A DNA stretch of 12,101 nucleotides from Phycisphaerae bacterium (GCA_030432455.1 JAUIHC010000052.1:1-12101); one strand, 5' to 3'. Shown: positions 1-6,136, counted from the stretch's first letter. Notes: generated by a model from the sequence alone, not told the origin. Translations and numbers: made by a program.

Positions 1-2
1 CC

Positions 3-95
3 GAGAAGATCGCCGAGAAGACTGGCCGAGACTGCGGATGTGCCAAGCGGAAAGACTGGCTCAATCGAGCCGTGCCGTTCAAGACGGAGCCTTGA
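3..95 (+). CDS. C-terminus of small phage-like hypothetical protein (partial)
   Basis: An open frame enters from the left edge and stops at TGA 93-95, leaving 30 residues that end DCGCAKRKDWLNRAVPF. The pattern C-G-C-x-x-R-K-x-x-L-N near a C-terminus resembles a motif I recall from short hypothetical proteins of tailed phages and prophages; that is memory, not a search result. No function can be assigned from this fragment. The other two frames give arginine/serine-rich translations that do not look like protein, which favours this frame. Confidence 0.45.
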   Translation, partial: EKIAEKTGRDCGCAKRKDWLNRAVPFKTEP

Positions 96-105
96 TCCAA
101 TTCCT

Positions 106-131
106 CCGCCATCCACCGCCATCCACCGCCA
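106..131. repeat. Short tandem repeat, 10-bp unit
   Basis: The decamer atccaccgcc occurs twice in tandem (111-120, 121-130), preceded by a half unit ccgcc. It lies in the 140-bp spacer between the partial gene and the dockerin gene. No function is evident. Confidence 0.6.
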
Positions 132-235
132 CGCCGAGGATCCGGAGTCTGATCCTTGGATCCACTCCGACTCGTCAGTAGGATGAACGTCTGGTGGTCG
201 TGTTTCGGCTGCTGAAACTTCAACGGAGATAAACA

Positions 236-727
236 GTGAAAAACTACGCCATGCCCGCCGCCATTGCCTTCCTCGGCCTTGGCCTGATGTCCATCGGATT
301 CAACCTCAACGGCAATCAGGCCAACGCGACGCCCGCAGTGTTCAACGCTGGGCCGGGCGAGCCGACGATCGTGTGGTACGACAGTCATCGAGTGGGTGGG
401 GGCAGTTCCCAGACTTCTGTCTTGCTGCTCCGTGGATGGTCAGATGGGACGATTGAAGCCCGCCAGCGATGGTGGGACTGGGATCGAAATGGCGGCTACT
501 GCGACGGCCAAGGCGAAGGATTAGACAACTCGAACGACCCTCCCTGTGACGGTTTCTCCGGGTGGTTTGTCATCTCCAGCCCCAACGAAGGCCTGAACGC
601 CGCCGCCGACATCAACTTCGACTCGCGTGTCGATGCGGCTGACCTCGGTCAACTGCTCGCCGCGTGGGGCGACGCTCCTCGGAACGACTACCCGCCCTCG
701 GACTGCCCCCTTGGCCTGATCCCCTGA
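236..727 (+). CDS. Secreted protein with single dockerin-like repeat
   Basis: A 163-residue exported protein. The GTG start at 236 is chosen because GGAG lies at 225-228, 7 bases upstream; an in-frame ATG at 251 would cut into the signal peptide. Residues 1-31 form a signal peptide with a hydrophobic core and a plausible cleavage after QANA. The middle (about 32-120) is Trp/Gly/Asp-rich and I do not recognise it; two cysteines (YCDG and PPCDG) may pair. Residues 123-146 contain DSRVDAADLGQLLAAWG, a calcium-binding dockerin/EF-hand-like repeat of the type common at planctomycete C-termini. Only one repeat is present, followed by a short tail ending SDCPLGLIP. The likely location is outside the cytoplasmic membrane. 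The binding partner is unknown. Confidence 0.85.
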   Translation: MKNYAMPAAIAFLGLGLMSIGFNLNGNQANATPAVFNAGPGEPTIVWYDSHRVGGGSSQTSVLLLRGWSDGTIEARQRWWDWDRNGGYCDGQGEGLDNSNDPPCDGFSGWFVISSPNEGLNAAADINFDSRVDAADLGQLLAAWGDAPRNDYPPSDCPLGLIP

Positions 728-743
728 CCGGCGAGCGAGGGGC

Positions 744-787
744 TCGTGGAGGGGCTTACTTCACTACCGCAGTAGGTTCCTCCACGA
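744..787. other. Stem-loop downstream of dockerin gene
   Basis: tcgtggagg (744-752) is perfectly complementary to cctccacga (779-787). An inner stem ctac/gtag (764-767 with 772-775) closes on a cgca loop. It starts 17 bases after the stop at 727 and could be the transcript's 3' end, but no T-run follows, so intrinsic termination is uncertain. Confidence 0.4.
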
Positions 788-803
788 CACCCCCGGTAGT
801 CGC

Positions 804-809
804 TAGACT
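804..809 (+). promoter_or_regulatory. Possible -10 box (TAGACT) for the tRNA-like RNA
   Basis: TAGACT sits inside the decamer cgctagactc (801-810). The identical decamer occurs at 4452-4461, just ahead of the first sulfotransferase start. Initiation would be near 816, about 40 bases before the tRNA-like fold. No convincing -35 box is visible, so this rests on the shared decamer and position. Confidence 0.3.
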
Positions 810-857
810 CACCTCCGGTTCCATACAACGGCGGTCGAAACCCGCCTAGAAGCACCA

Positions 858-934
858 GGAACGTCGTCCGAGTGACCACTGACCGGTCTACGAAACCGGC
901 GGTTGAAGGTTCGAGCCCTTCCACTCGCGTTCCA
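858..934 (+). tRNA. tRNA-Arg(ACG)-like RNA lacking a D arm
   Basis: A perfect 5-bp anticodon stem (883-887/895-899) closes a 7-base loop ctacgaa with anticodon ACG (891 is C, 892 is G), as in bacterial tRNA-Arg. A 5-base variable region follows, then a perfect 5-bp T stem (905-909/917-921) with loop ttcgagc, which fits the TTCRANY consensus. cgagtg (869-874) pairs with cactcg (922-927), and ggaacg (858-863) pairs with cgttcc (928-933). This gives an extended acceptor-like helix with a 5-base bulge on the 5' side. Only 8 bases join the helix to the anticodon stem, so there is no room for a D arm. A terminator follows at 937. It could be a functional unusual tRNA, a tRNA-like regulatory RNA, or a decaying gene. 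Confidence 0.45.
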
Positions 935-936
935 CG

Positions 937-960
937 ACCCCCGTTCCTCTGGACGGGGGT
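937..960 (+). terminator. Rho-independent-type terminator after tRNA-like RNA
   Basis: acccccgt (937-944) and acgggggt (953-960) form a perfect 8-bp GC-rich stem with an 8-base loop. A moderately T-rich stretch (tgttcgtt) follows. The hairpin begins 3 bases after the tRNA-like fold ends, which suggests a self-contained transcription unit. The 11-mer cgttccacgac flanks it directly at 928-938 and 965-975. Confidence 0.6.
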
Positions 961-1042
961 TGTTCGTTCCACGACGCATGAAGGTGGCTGCGGACCGGGG
1001 GGACTCGACCAACTTCCCGGTCGCGTGTCCGCGGCGTCCTGT

Positions 1043-1056
1043 CCCCCGATCGGGGG
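1043..1056. other. GC palindrome in the 977-1192 spacer
   Basis: cccccgatcggggg is a perfect 14-bp palindrome at 1043-1056, inside a G-run that continues to 1059. It lies about 130 bases upstream of the next gene's ribosome binding site and could be a transcript hairpin or a site. Nothing else is recognisable in 977-1177. Confidence 0.3.
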
Positions 1057-1177
1057 GGGCGGCGACATCCTTTCTCGTCAATCTCCGACACGGTCATTGC
1101 CTCGATCGCGTCTCCGCGTCATGGTGGGAGGGGTTCCTCATCCCGGCCCCGTCGTGGCCGCTTCGTTCCCATCCCAC

Positions 1178-1183
1178 AAGGAG
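1178..1183 (+). promoter_or_regulatory. Ribosome binding site pointing to an ACG start
   Basis: AAGGAG at 1178-1183 is the only strong Shine-Dalgarno near this gene. Nine bases after it comes ACG ACC ATC, not an ATG. The neighbouring paralogous gene has AAGGAG, eight bases, then ATG ACC GTG. The alignment suggests the first codon here is ACG (1193), either as a rare start or as a mutated ATG. Confidence 0.55.
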
Positions 1184-1192
1184 AGACCAGAC

Positions 1193-1849
1193 ACGACCAT
1201 CGCATCATCGCTGCGGTCAGCAGCCCCCGTCCCGTCCAAGGGTGGCGTCACCGCCTTCCTTCTGGCAGGCATCGTGTTGGCGACCCCAAGCCTCACCTCC
1301 GCCGCCTCGACGTTCGCGACCTTCGACTCGACCACCTCGGGCTCGCTGAACGGCGTGAACTTCGCCGTCTCAAGCCTTTCTGGTGCCTCCATAGACACGG
1401 GTGACTTCTCCGGGGGCGACTGGAACAACGCGGGCAGCCAGAGGTATCTCGACTACAACCAGAGCGCCACCAGCACCATCACGATCAACTTCGCCTCTGC
1501 CGTGTCGAATCTGGAGATGTACCTGTACTACTTCCGCGGCGACAACAATGGTTTTGGTGATGGCTACAACTCGTACACCTTCAGCGAATCGTTCTCTGTC
1601 ACCGGCGGGATGACCGGTGTCTCGATCTCGGGAGCGACGCTCGACACCTCCTCGGTCACCTTCGCGAGCGGCGTTCTGTCGTTCACCGGGTCGGTGACGA
1701 GTCTGACCATCACCACGACCGGCACCGCGACCGGGGGGTTTGCGGGGTTCACGATGGCTCAGGGTGCCGCGCCGCCTGCGGTCCCCGGCCTTGCGGGTCT
1801 CGGCACGCTCGCGGGCGTGTCACTCGCGGGGCGTCGCCGCCGCCGCTGA
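1193..1849 (+). CDS. PEP-CTERM-like exported protein (1)
   Basis: About 218 residues. The start is placed at ACG 1193 because of the ribosome binding site at 1178. The first ordinary in-frame start is ATG 1121, which has no ribosome binding site and adds a Pro-rich stretch unlike a natural N-terminus. A signal peptide follows: a short positively charged region, then the core AFLLAGIVLATPSL, with cleavage near SLTSA. The mature domain is Ser/Thr/Gly-rich beta-type sequence and I do not recognise the family. The C-terminus has a PEP-CTERM-like sorting tail: PAVPG, a hydrophobic Gly/Leu/Ala segment, then GRRRRR. Such tails are recognised by exosortase/archaeosortase-type enzymes; none is encoded in this window. 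The last codons and the 3' region are part of an 89-bp exact repeat shared with the gene at 2216. Confidence 0.75.
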   Translation, partial: TTIASSLRSAAPVPSKGGVTAFLLAGIVLATPSLTSAASTFATFDSTTSGSLNGVNFAVSSLSGASIDTGDFSGGDWNNAGSQRYLDYNQSATSTITINFASAVSNLEMYLYYFRGDNNGFGDGYNSYTFSESFSVTGGMTGVSISGATLDTSSVTFASGVLSFTGSVTSLTITTTGTATGGFAGFTMAQGAAPPAVPGLAGLGTLAGVSLAGRRRRR

Positions 1850-1919
1850 TCCCCCCGCTCCCGACAGCCTCGCATTCGTTCCCATCGCCCCGGACCTCTG
1901 GTCCGGGGCGATGTGGTTG
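1831..1919 (+). repeat. 89-bp direct repeat, copy 1 (Arg tail, stop, terminator)
   Basis: Bases 1831-1919 are identical to 2881-2969, exactly 1050 bases downstream. The unit covers the final codons including the arginine run, the TGA stop, a 34-base linker and a 13-bp hairpin. Identity ends sharply (ttgc versus ttgg). The coding regions upstream are not similar. Confidence 0.9.
1884..1912 (+). terminator. Terminator-like hairpin after PEP-CTERM gene 1
   Basis: A perfect 13-bp stem (1884-1896 with 1900-1912, starting atcgccccggacc) closes on a tct loop, 34 bases after the stop. Only a weak T signal (gtggtt) follows, so it may act as a transcript 3'-end stabiliser rather than a classical terminator. 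Confidence 0.65.
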
Positions 1920-1959
1920 CGTGCGAATCGGAGATCCGCTGTTCAAGGTCGGATCCCAC

Positions 1960-1973
1960 GGCGACATGTCGCC
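1960..1973. other. 14-bp palindrome
   Basis: ggcgacatgtcgcc is a perfect dyad between the two PEP-CTERM-like genes. It could be a protein-binding site, but it stands alone and no promoter is evident beside it. No gene is seen in 1913-2215. Confidence 0.3.
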
Positions 1974-2036
1974 TCGATGACGGCAGGCGGCGGGCGAGTC
2001 GATCTCCGGGTTCCCGAACCGCAGGCTCACCCCTCG

Positions 2037-2073
2037 CTGTCCCGGAAGACGAGCGTTGCGTCTTCCGGGACGG
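2037..2073. terminator. Long isolated hairpin between the PEP-CTERM genes
   Basis: A perfect 13-bp stem (2039-2051 with 2059-2071, starting gtcccggaagacg) closes on a 7-base loop agcgttg. A G-T and a C-G pair extend it at the base. No T-run follows on the plus strand. It lies about 130 bases upstream of the next ribosome binding site, so it may be an orphan terminator or a leader structure of the 2216 gene. Confidence 0.45.
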
Positions 2074-2215
2074 GATCTCTGCCGAATACCCGGAAGCCCC
2101 TGATGTGGACATTGACTCGGGAAGCTGATCCCGCAACCTTGCCGGAGCGGTGTCCCAACCTCCGCGAATCGAACAAGGTTCCCCACACTCGTCCCCCCTC
2201 CAAGGAGATTCCATC

Positions 2216-2899
2216 ATGACCGTGCCGTCGTTCCCTACGCGTCCTCGATCCAAGACCATGATCGGCCTCGCCATCGCGGCCAGCCTTTCGGCCGTGACCA
2301 CCGCCTCGGCGGGCGTGGTCGGATACGGCGGCCCGACGACCATCAACAGCGGTTCTAACACGAACACACAGTCCAGCTTTCCTGTGGCCTTCGCGTTCAC
2401 CACCGCAACCTCGGAGTCGCTGGGGAGCCTTGGGTTCGCGCTGAACACCTCGTCGAACTTCACGGCGGACATCCTCCTCTACGAATTCGCGGGAAGTGCC
2501 CTGAGCGGCGAGTTCAACCACAACACCGCGACGGCGAGCCAGTCTTGGTCCGTCTCCGCAACATCCCAGGGCTCGAGTGCAGCGTGGTACTCGTTCGACC
2601 TGTCCAGCACGCCCACCCAGGTGGACGCGAACAAGACATACGTGCTGGTCTTCAAGCTCTACCTAGGCTGGACTCCCATCCATTTCGCCAGCGGCGCCTC
2701 CGCGGTCGGCGATGCAGGCTGGAGTACCTTCGGCAGCACGGCGGGTTCGTACACCTATAATGGGGGCGGTAACCAGTGGGTTGCGTCAAGCATCGGCTGG
2801 AACCTCACCTTCGGCGCCAGCACCCCCGCCGTCCCCGGTCCCGGAATCGCGATGGCGGCCGGCCTCGGTCTCGCGGGCATGCGTCGCCGCCGCCGCTGA
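2216..2899 (+). CDS. PEP-CTERM-like exported protein (2)
   Basis: 227 residues. The ATG at 2216 is chosen for AAGGAG at 2202-2207, 8 bases upstream; the frame is open back to 2150 without such support. Residues 1-32 are a signal peptide with Arg/Lys near the start, the core MIGLAIAASLSAV, and cleavage after ASA. The mature domain (about 33-200) is rich in Ser, Thr and aromatic residues and looks like a secreted beta-sandwich (for example AWYSFDLSS followed by YVLVFKLYLG). I cannot assign it to a named family. The tail reads PAVPGPGIAM, a hydrophobic Ala/Gly/Leu segment, then MRRRRR, the PEP-CTERM-like arrangement. It shares its 3' module exactly with the 1193 gene but not its body. Confidence 0.85.
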   Translation: MTVPSFPTRPRSKTMIGLAIAASLSAVTTASAGVVGYGGPTTINSGSNTNTQSSFPVAFAFTTATSESLGSLGFALNTSSNFTADILLYEFAGSALSGEFNHNTATASQSWSVSATSQGSSAAWYSFDLSSTPTQVDANKTYVLVFKLYLGWTPIHFASGASAVGDAGWSTFGSTAGSYTYNGGGNQWVASSIGWNLTFGASTPAVPGPGIAMAAGLGLAGMRRRRR

Positions 2900-2969
2900 T
2901 CCCCCCGCTCCCGACAGCCTCGCATTCGTTCCCATCGCCCCGGACCTCTGGTCCGGGGCGATGTGGTTG
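2881..2969 (+). repeat. 89-bp direct repeat, copy 2 (Arg tail, stop, terminator)
   Basis: Identical over 89 bases to 1831-1919, covering the final arginine codons, the stop, the linker and the terminator-like hairpin of the second PEP-CTERM-like gene. Complete identity in non-coding as well as coding bases points to recent duplication or gene conversion. Confidence 0.9.
2934..2962 (+). terminator. Terminator-like hairpin after PEP-CTERM gene 2
   Basis: The same 13-bp stem and tct loop as at 1884-1912, as part of the exact repeat, 34 bases after the stop at 2899. The following 170 bases (2970-3136) show no gene. Confidence 0.65.
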
Positions 2970-3136
2970 GGAGGCTGCCGTGGCATCCCGGGCGTCCCCC
3001 TCGAACATGCCCTCCCCGATTGCAGCCGACGGTGCGGACCACGCGGACCGGTGTTCCCGGACCACCGTGGCGTCGATCGACATTCACGCCTCCCGCGAGA
3101 CATCCCAAATCACCGGCATGCCCACCCCTGCGCCCC

Positions 3137-3164
3137 TTGAACGGATCGGTCGTCTCGGTAGGGT
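3137..3164 (+). promoter_or_regulatory. Sigma70-type promoter for a leaderless HAF-repeat gene
   Basis: TTGAAC (3137-3142), a 16-base spacer and TAGGGT (3159-3164) fit -35 and -10 boxes. The ATG at 3171 follows the -10 box by 6 bases, where transcription would begin, and there is no Shine-Dalgarno sequence. A leaderless transcript is inferred. Confidence 0.5.
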
Positions 3165-3170
3165 GTCCGA

Positions 3171-4412
3171 ATGCGCAGATTCATCAGCTCATCGTGCCTC
3201 GTGCTCGCCGCCGGCGCTCCGGCCGCGTTCGCCGGCGACATCCTCTTCGAGCGGATCACCGACGGCATCGCGTGGGATGTCTCGGACGACGGCTCGATGG
3301 TGGTCGGTGCGGACATCGCCACCGGCGGATTCATCTGGACCCGGGACGGCGTGACCTCGATCGGGCAGGTCGCCGGAATCGCGGCGAGCGGCGACGGATC
3401 GTTCATCGCCGGAGACACCTCGGGCCCGGTCGGCAACTCCGCCGGTCGATACGACGCCATCGACGGCTGGAGCGTGTTCGGATCGCTCGGATCCGGCGGC
3501 TGCGGATCGGATCTCTCGAGCGCCTACGACATCAGCGACGATGGCCAGCGGGCGGTCGGACTCGGGTGGCAGGGGTGCAACGCCCGGGCGTTTCTCTGGT
3601 CCCCGGTCGGCGGCATGATCGCGATGCCGCAGTCGGGCCCGTTCTCCAGCCGGGCCAACACCATCTCGGGTGACGGCCGCGTCATCGGAGGCTGGGACGA
3701 GGCGAGCAACGGCATGCGTCGCGCCGCGGTCTGGACGGAGAACGCGAAGACCGGAACCTGGAGCGAGACGCTCCCGCTCGCGGGCCAGCCCGGCAACCTG
3801 CCGGGCTTCGGCGAGGTCTCGGGCTCGAACGCCGATGGATCGATCCTGGTGGGATTCGCGACGGGGAACACCGACGCGTCGTCCGGCGCCTTCATCGTCC
3901 GCGACTCGAAGAACCTCGACTTCATCGGCCTGTTGCCGCCGCAGTCCCAGCCCGTGGTCGGCGGGCTCATCGACACCACCGAGGGTGGCGACTTCATGGT
4001 CGGCTTCCAGCGGGAGGGATTCGGCGGCTTCCAGTCGTTCCGGGCCACCTACTGGACGCCGGACGGCGGCTATCAGGAACTGAAGCCGTACCTGAACGAA
4101 CTCGGCGCGAACATCCCCGACCAGTTCGTGCTGGCGGTGGCGAACTCGATCAGCGACGACGGCCGCGTGATCTGCGGCTGGGGCTACGAGGGCGCCTTCT
4201 TCTTCCAGGAGGCGTGGGTCGTGGTGCTCCCCGGCGCGGATGTGCCGTGCCCCGCCGATCTCGACGGCAACGGCATCGTGGACGGCGGCGATCTGGGTCT
4301 CCTGCTCGCCGCGTGGGGCACCGCCGACGAAGTCGCCGACCTCGACGGCAGCGGACTCGTGGACGGCGCCGATCTCGGACTGATCCTCGCCTCGTGGGGG
4401 CCGTGCGCCTGA
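3171..4412 (+). CDS. Secreted HAF-repeat protein with C-terminal dockerin pair
   Basis: 413 residues. The signal peptide is residues 1-21, ending AAFA before GD. The mature part is built from HAF-type repeats of about 45-60 residues. Each has the pattern 'A-x-D-I/V-S-x-D-G-x-x-V-V-G' followed by a '(A)F-x-W' strand: AWDVSDDGSMVVG, AYDISDDGQRAVG, ISGDGRVIGG, SISDDGRVICG. HAF repeats are known from extracellular, possibly beta-propeller-like proteins of unknown role. Residues 360-413 hold two planctomycete-type dockerin repeats, DGNGIVDGGDLGLLLAAWG and DGSGLVDGADLGLILASWG, with Asp ligands for calcium. It is probably secreted or surface-bound through a cohesin-like partner that is not in this window. 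The start has no ribosome binding site but sits at the predicted transcription start. Confidence 0.88.
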   Translation: MRRFISSSCLVLAAGAPAAFAGDILFERITDGIAWDVSDDGSMVVGADIATGGFIWTRDGVTSIGQVAGIAASGDGSFIAGDTSGPVGNSAGRYDAIDGWSVFGSLGSGGCGSDLSSAYDISDDGQRAVGLGWQGCNARAFLWSPVGGMIAMPQSGPFSSRANTISGDGRVIGGWDEASNGMRRAAVWTENAKTGTWSETLPLAGQPGNLPGFGEVSGSNADGSILVGFATGNTDASSGAFIVRDSKNLDFIGLLPPQSQPVVGGLIDTTEGGDFMVGFQREGFGGFQSFRATYWTPDGGYQELKPYLNELGANIPDQFVLAVANSISDDGRVICGWGYEGAFFFQEAWVVVLPGADVPCPADLDGNGIVDGGDLGLLLAAWGTADEVADLDGSGLVDGADLGLILASWGPCA

Positions 4413-4454
4413 TCCGAGTCTCGCGCCGTCGATTCCGAGCGTGACCTCCGCCGC

Positions 4455-4460
4455 TAGACT
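4455..4460 (+). promoter_or_regulatory. -10 box (TAGACT) 7 bases before the start codon
   Basis: TAGACT at 4455-4460 is followed after 7 bases by the ATG at 4468, so the transcript would start at or very near the start codon. The surrounding decamer cgctagactc also occurs at 801-810. The -35 region (attccg, 4432-4437) is weak. Confidence 0.4.
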
Positions 4461-4467
4461 CGCCCGC

Positions 4468-5967
4468 ATGTCGGACGTGTCCAAGCCTCTTCCCGAGCCC
4501 TCGAACCACGCCGCGATCGCGGCGGAACTGGGGGTCGCGGCAGCCGCGGCGAAAGCGGGCGATCGTCAGGCGGCGATGGATGTCGTCGAGCGGCTCTCCA
4601 ACCTCGATCCCGTGCCCGTCGCGGCGCACCGCATGGCGGCCCAGCTCGCGGCCGCGGAGGGTGATGCGCCCGAGGCGCTGCGACGACTGGAGTTCGCGCT
4701 CGCCGCTCAGGGAACGCGAACCGCGAAGGACCTCGTCGATCTCGCCCAGTATGCGTGGACCGCGGGACGACTCGAGCGGGCGATCGAGATCCTCGACGAG
4801 ATCCCGACGACCACCGACCCCCGTTCGAAGGCCGCCGCCCTGTTCCTTCGGGTCCGCTGCCTCGCCCGACTCGGGCGGATCGACGACGCCCGGGCCGCGA
4901 TCCGCGACCTCACCTCGGTCGAAGGACGAGGACTGCGATCGCAGTGGCTCATCGCCGACGTCAACGCGGCGGCGGGCGATCACCTCGGCGCCCGCGACCG
5001 CTACGCCGCGATCCTGAAGGATCCGCGGGTCGCACCCCCGATCCGGCTGTCGGTGGCGTACGGGCTGGCGCGGGCGTGCGACCGGCTCGGGGACGCCGCC
5101 AACGCGTGGAAGGCGGCGGAGCTCGGGAACCGTCTGCTTGGATCGACCTTCGACGCCGCCGTCCACGCCCGGGAGACCGAGGCCCTGATCGAGTGGAGCA
5201 CCCCCGAGCGGTTCGAGACGCTCGCTCGGGCATCGACCGCCGACGCCCGGGCCGTCTTCGTGGTGGGCCTTCCGCGAACCGGCACCTCGCTGGTCGAGCA
5301 GATCATCGCAAGCCATGCTCGCGGGGCCGGGGTCGGCGAGCGTCGCGACCCGATCCAGGCCGCCGCGAGGCTCGCCCATCGCCGAGGGACCGCGTTCCCC
5401 CAGTGCCTCGAGACGGCGACCGCGAACGACCTCGATGCGATCTCGATGCGGTACTCGGCGATGCTCGACGGCTCGGGGTTCGACGCCGATCGGATCGTGA
5501 ACAAGGCTCTGGGTCTCGAGCGGGTGCTGCCGCTCATCGCGACGGCCTTCCCGGCGAGCCGAGTCGTGCTGGTCGAGCGGAATCCCCGCGACCAGATCCT
5601 GTCCTGCTTCCTCCATCAACTGCGGGGGGTCGGGCTCGAATGGGCGACGCGTCTGGAGGACCTCGTCGCGGCGCGACGGGACGCGGATCGTCTGGTCGCG
5701 CACCTCGAGGGCGTTCTGCCGATCCCCGTGCACCGGATCCGCTACGAGACGCTCGTGGCCGATCAGGAACGGGTCACCAACGATCTCCTCACGTTCCTCG
5801 AACTCGATCCCGACCCGGCGTGCCTGGCGTTCCACGAGCATCACCGCGCCGTGATGACGCCGTCGTTCGATCAGGTGAACAAGCCGCTCGCCGACACCGC
5901 GGTCGATCGCTGGCGGGCGTACGAGCAGTTCCTGGGACCGGTGGTGGCGGCATTCGGGGAGGGGTGA
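4468..5967 (+). CDS. TPR-repeat sulfotransferase (paralogue A)
   Basis: 499 residues. The ATG at 4468 is preferred to the in-frame GTG at 4441, because the probable -10 box lies between them and the upstream codons read as non-protein. Residues 1-250 are alpha-helical TPR-type repeats rich in Ala/Leu/Arg (for example RLGRIDDARAAIRDL and YGLARACDRLGDAANAWKAA). Residues 263-278 carry the PAPS 5'-phosphosulfate loop VVGLPRTGTSLVEQ. Residues 371-379 (RNPRDQILS) match the 3'-phosphate-binding Arg/Ser motif. The C-terminal PSFDQVNKP and RWRAYEQFLGP segments are typical of TPR-linked sulfotransferases. The family transfers sulfate from PAPS to a hydroxyl; the acceptor is unknown and could be a glycan or tyrosine. 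No signal peptide is seen, so it is probably cytoplasmic. Paralogues lie at 8317 and 9942. Confidence 0.9.
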   Translation: MSDVSKPLPEPSNHAAIAAELGVAAAAAKAGDRQAAMDVVERLSNLDPVPVAAHRMAAQLAAAEGDAPEALRRLEFALAAQGTRTAKDLVDLAQYAWTAGRLERAIEILDEIPTTTDPRSKAAALFLRVRCLARLGRIDDARAAIRDLTSVEGRGLRSQWLIADVNAAAGDHLGARDRYAAILKDPRVAPPIRLSVAYGLARACDRLGDAANAWKAAELGNRLLGSTFDAAVHARETEALIEWSTPERFETLARASTADARAVFVVGLPRTGTSLVEQIIASHARGAGVGERRDPIQAAARLAHRRGTAFPQCLETATANDLDAISMRYSAMLDGSGFDADRIVNKALGLERVLPLIATAFPASRVVLVERNPRDQILSCFLHQLRGVGLEWATRLEDLVAARRDADRLVAHLEGVLPIPVHRIRYETLVADQERVTNDLLTFLELDPDPACLAFHEHHRAVMTPSFDQVNKPLADTAVDRWRAYEQFLGPVVAAFGEG

Positions 5968-6000
5968 GGGGCGAGAGTCGAGGGGTGAGAATCCGCGAAG

Positions 6001-6136
6001 CCGACACGCTCCGCCATAAAGCGGGACAGGCGACATTTTCCATAAAGCGGGACAGGCGACATTTTCAAAGCGGGACCGACACGCTCCGCCATAAAGCGGG
6101 ACAGGCGACATTTTCAATGCGGGACAGGCGACACTG
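6001..6136 (+). repeat. REP-like repeat cluster
   Basis: A 40-bp unit ending in agcgggacaggcgacatttt-c occurs at 6001-6040 and again, identical, at 6076-6115. Between them a 26-bp copy of its right part (6041-6066) sits in exact tandem, followed by a truncated start (6067-6075). A diverged remnant, gcgggacaggcgacac, lies at 6119-6134. All copies have the same orientation. A one-mismatch copy of the 40-bp unit plus an inverted copy lies inside the gene at 8317. The cluster fills the 208-bp gap between the first sulfotransferase and the PHP gene; I see no gene there. It is similar in style to REP elements, but no associated transposase is in the window. Confidence 0.85.

Noticed and set aside
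830..857. Second tRNA-like 3' end (ggcgg-tcgaaac-ccgcc and agcacca)
   Set aside because: The loop lacks the TTC of a T arm, and no matching 5' acceptor strand or anticodon arm was found upstream.
858..934. tRNA-Sec or an allo-tRNA with a long acceptor
   Set aside because: The anticodon loop reads ACG, not TCA, there is no long variable arm, and the extra helix is interrupted by a bulge. It does not fit the known 8/5, 8/4 or 9/3 types.
872..1192. Upstream starts (872, 1121) for the first PEP-CTERM-like gene
   Set aside because: 872 lies inside the tRNA-like fold. 1121 has no ribosome binding site and precedes an unnatural Pro-rich stretch. The AAGGAG at 1178 points to 1193.
6015..6066. Possible CRISPR array from the tandem 26-bp repeats
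   Set aside because: Units abut without spacers, copies are truncated and irregular, and no cas genes are present.
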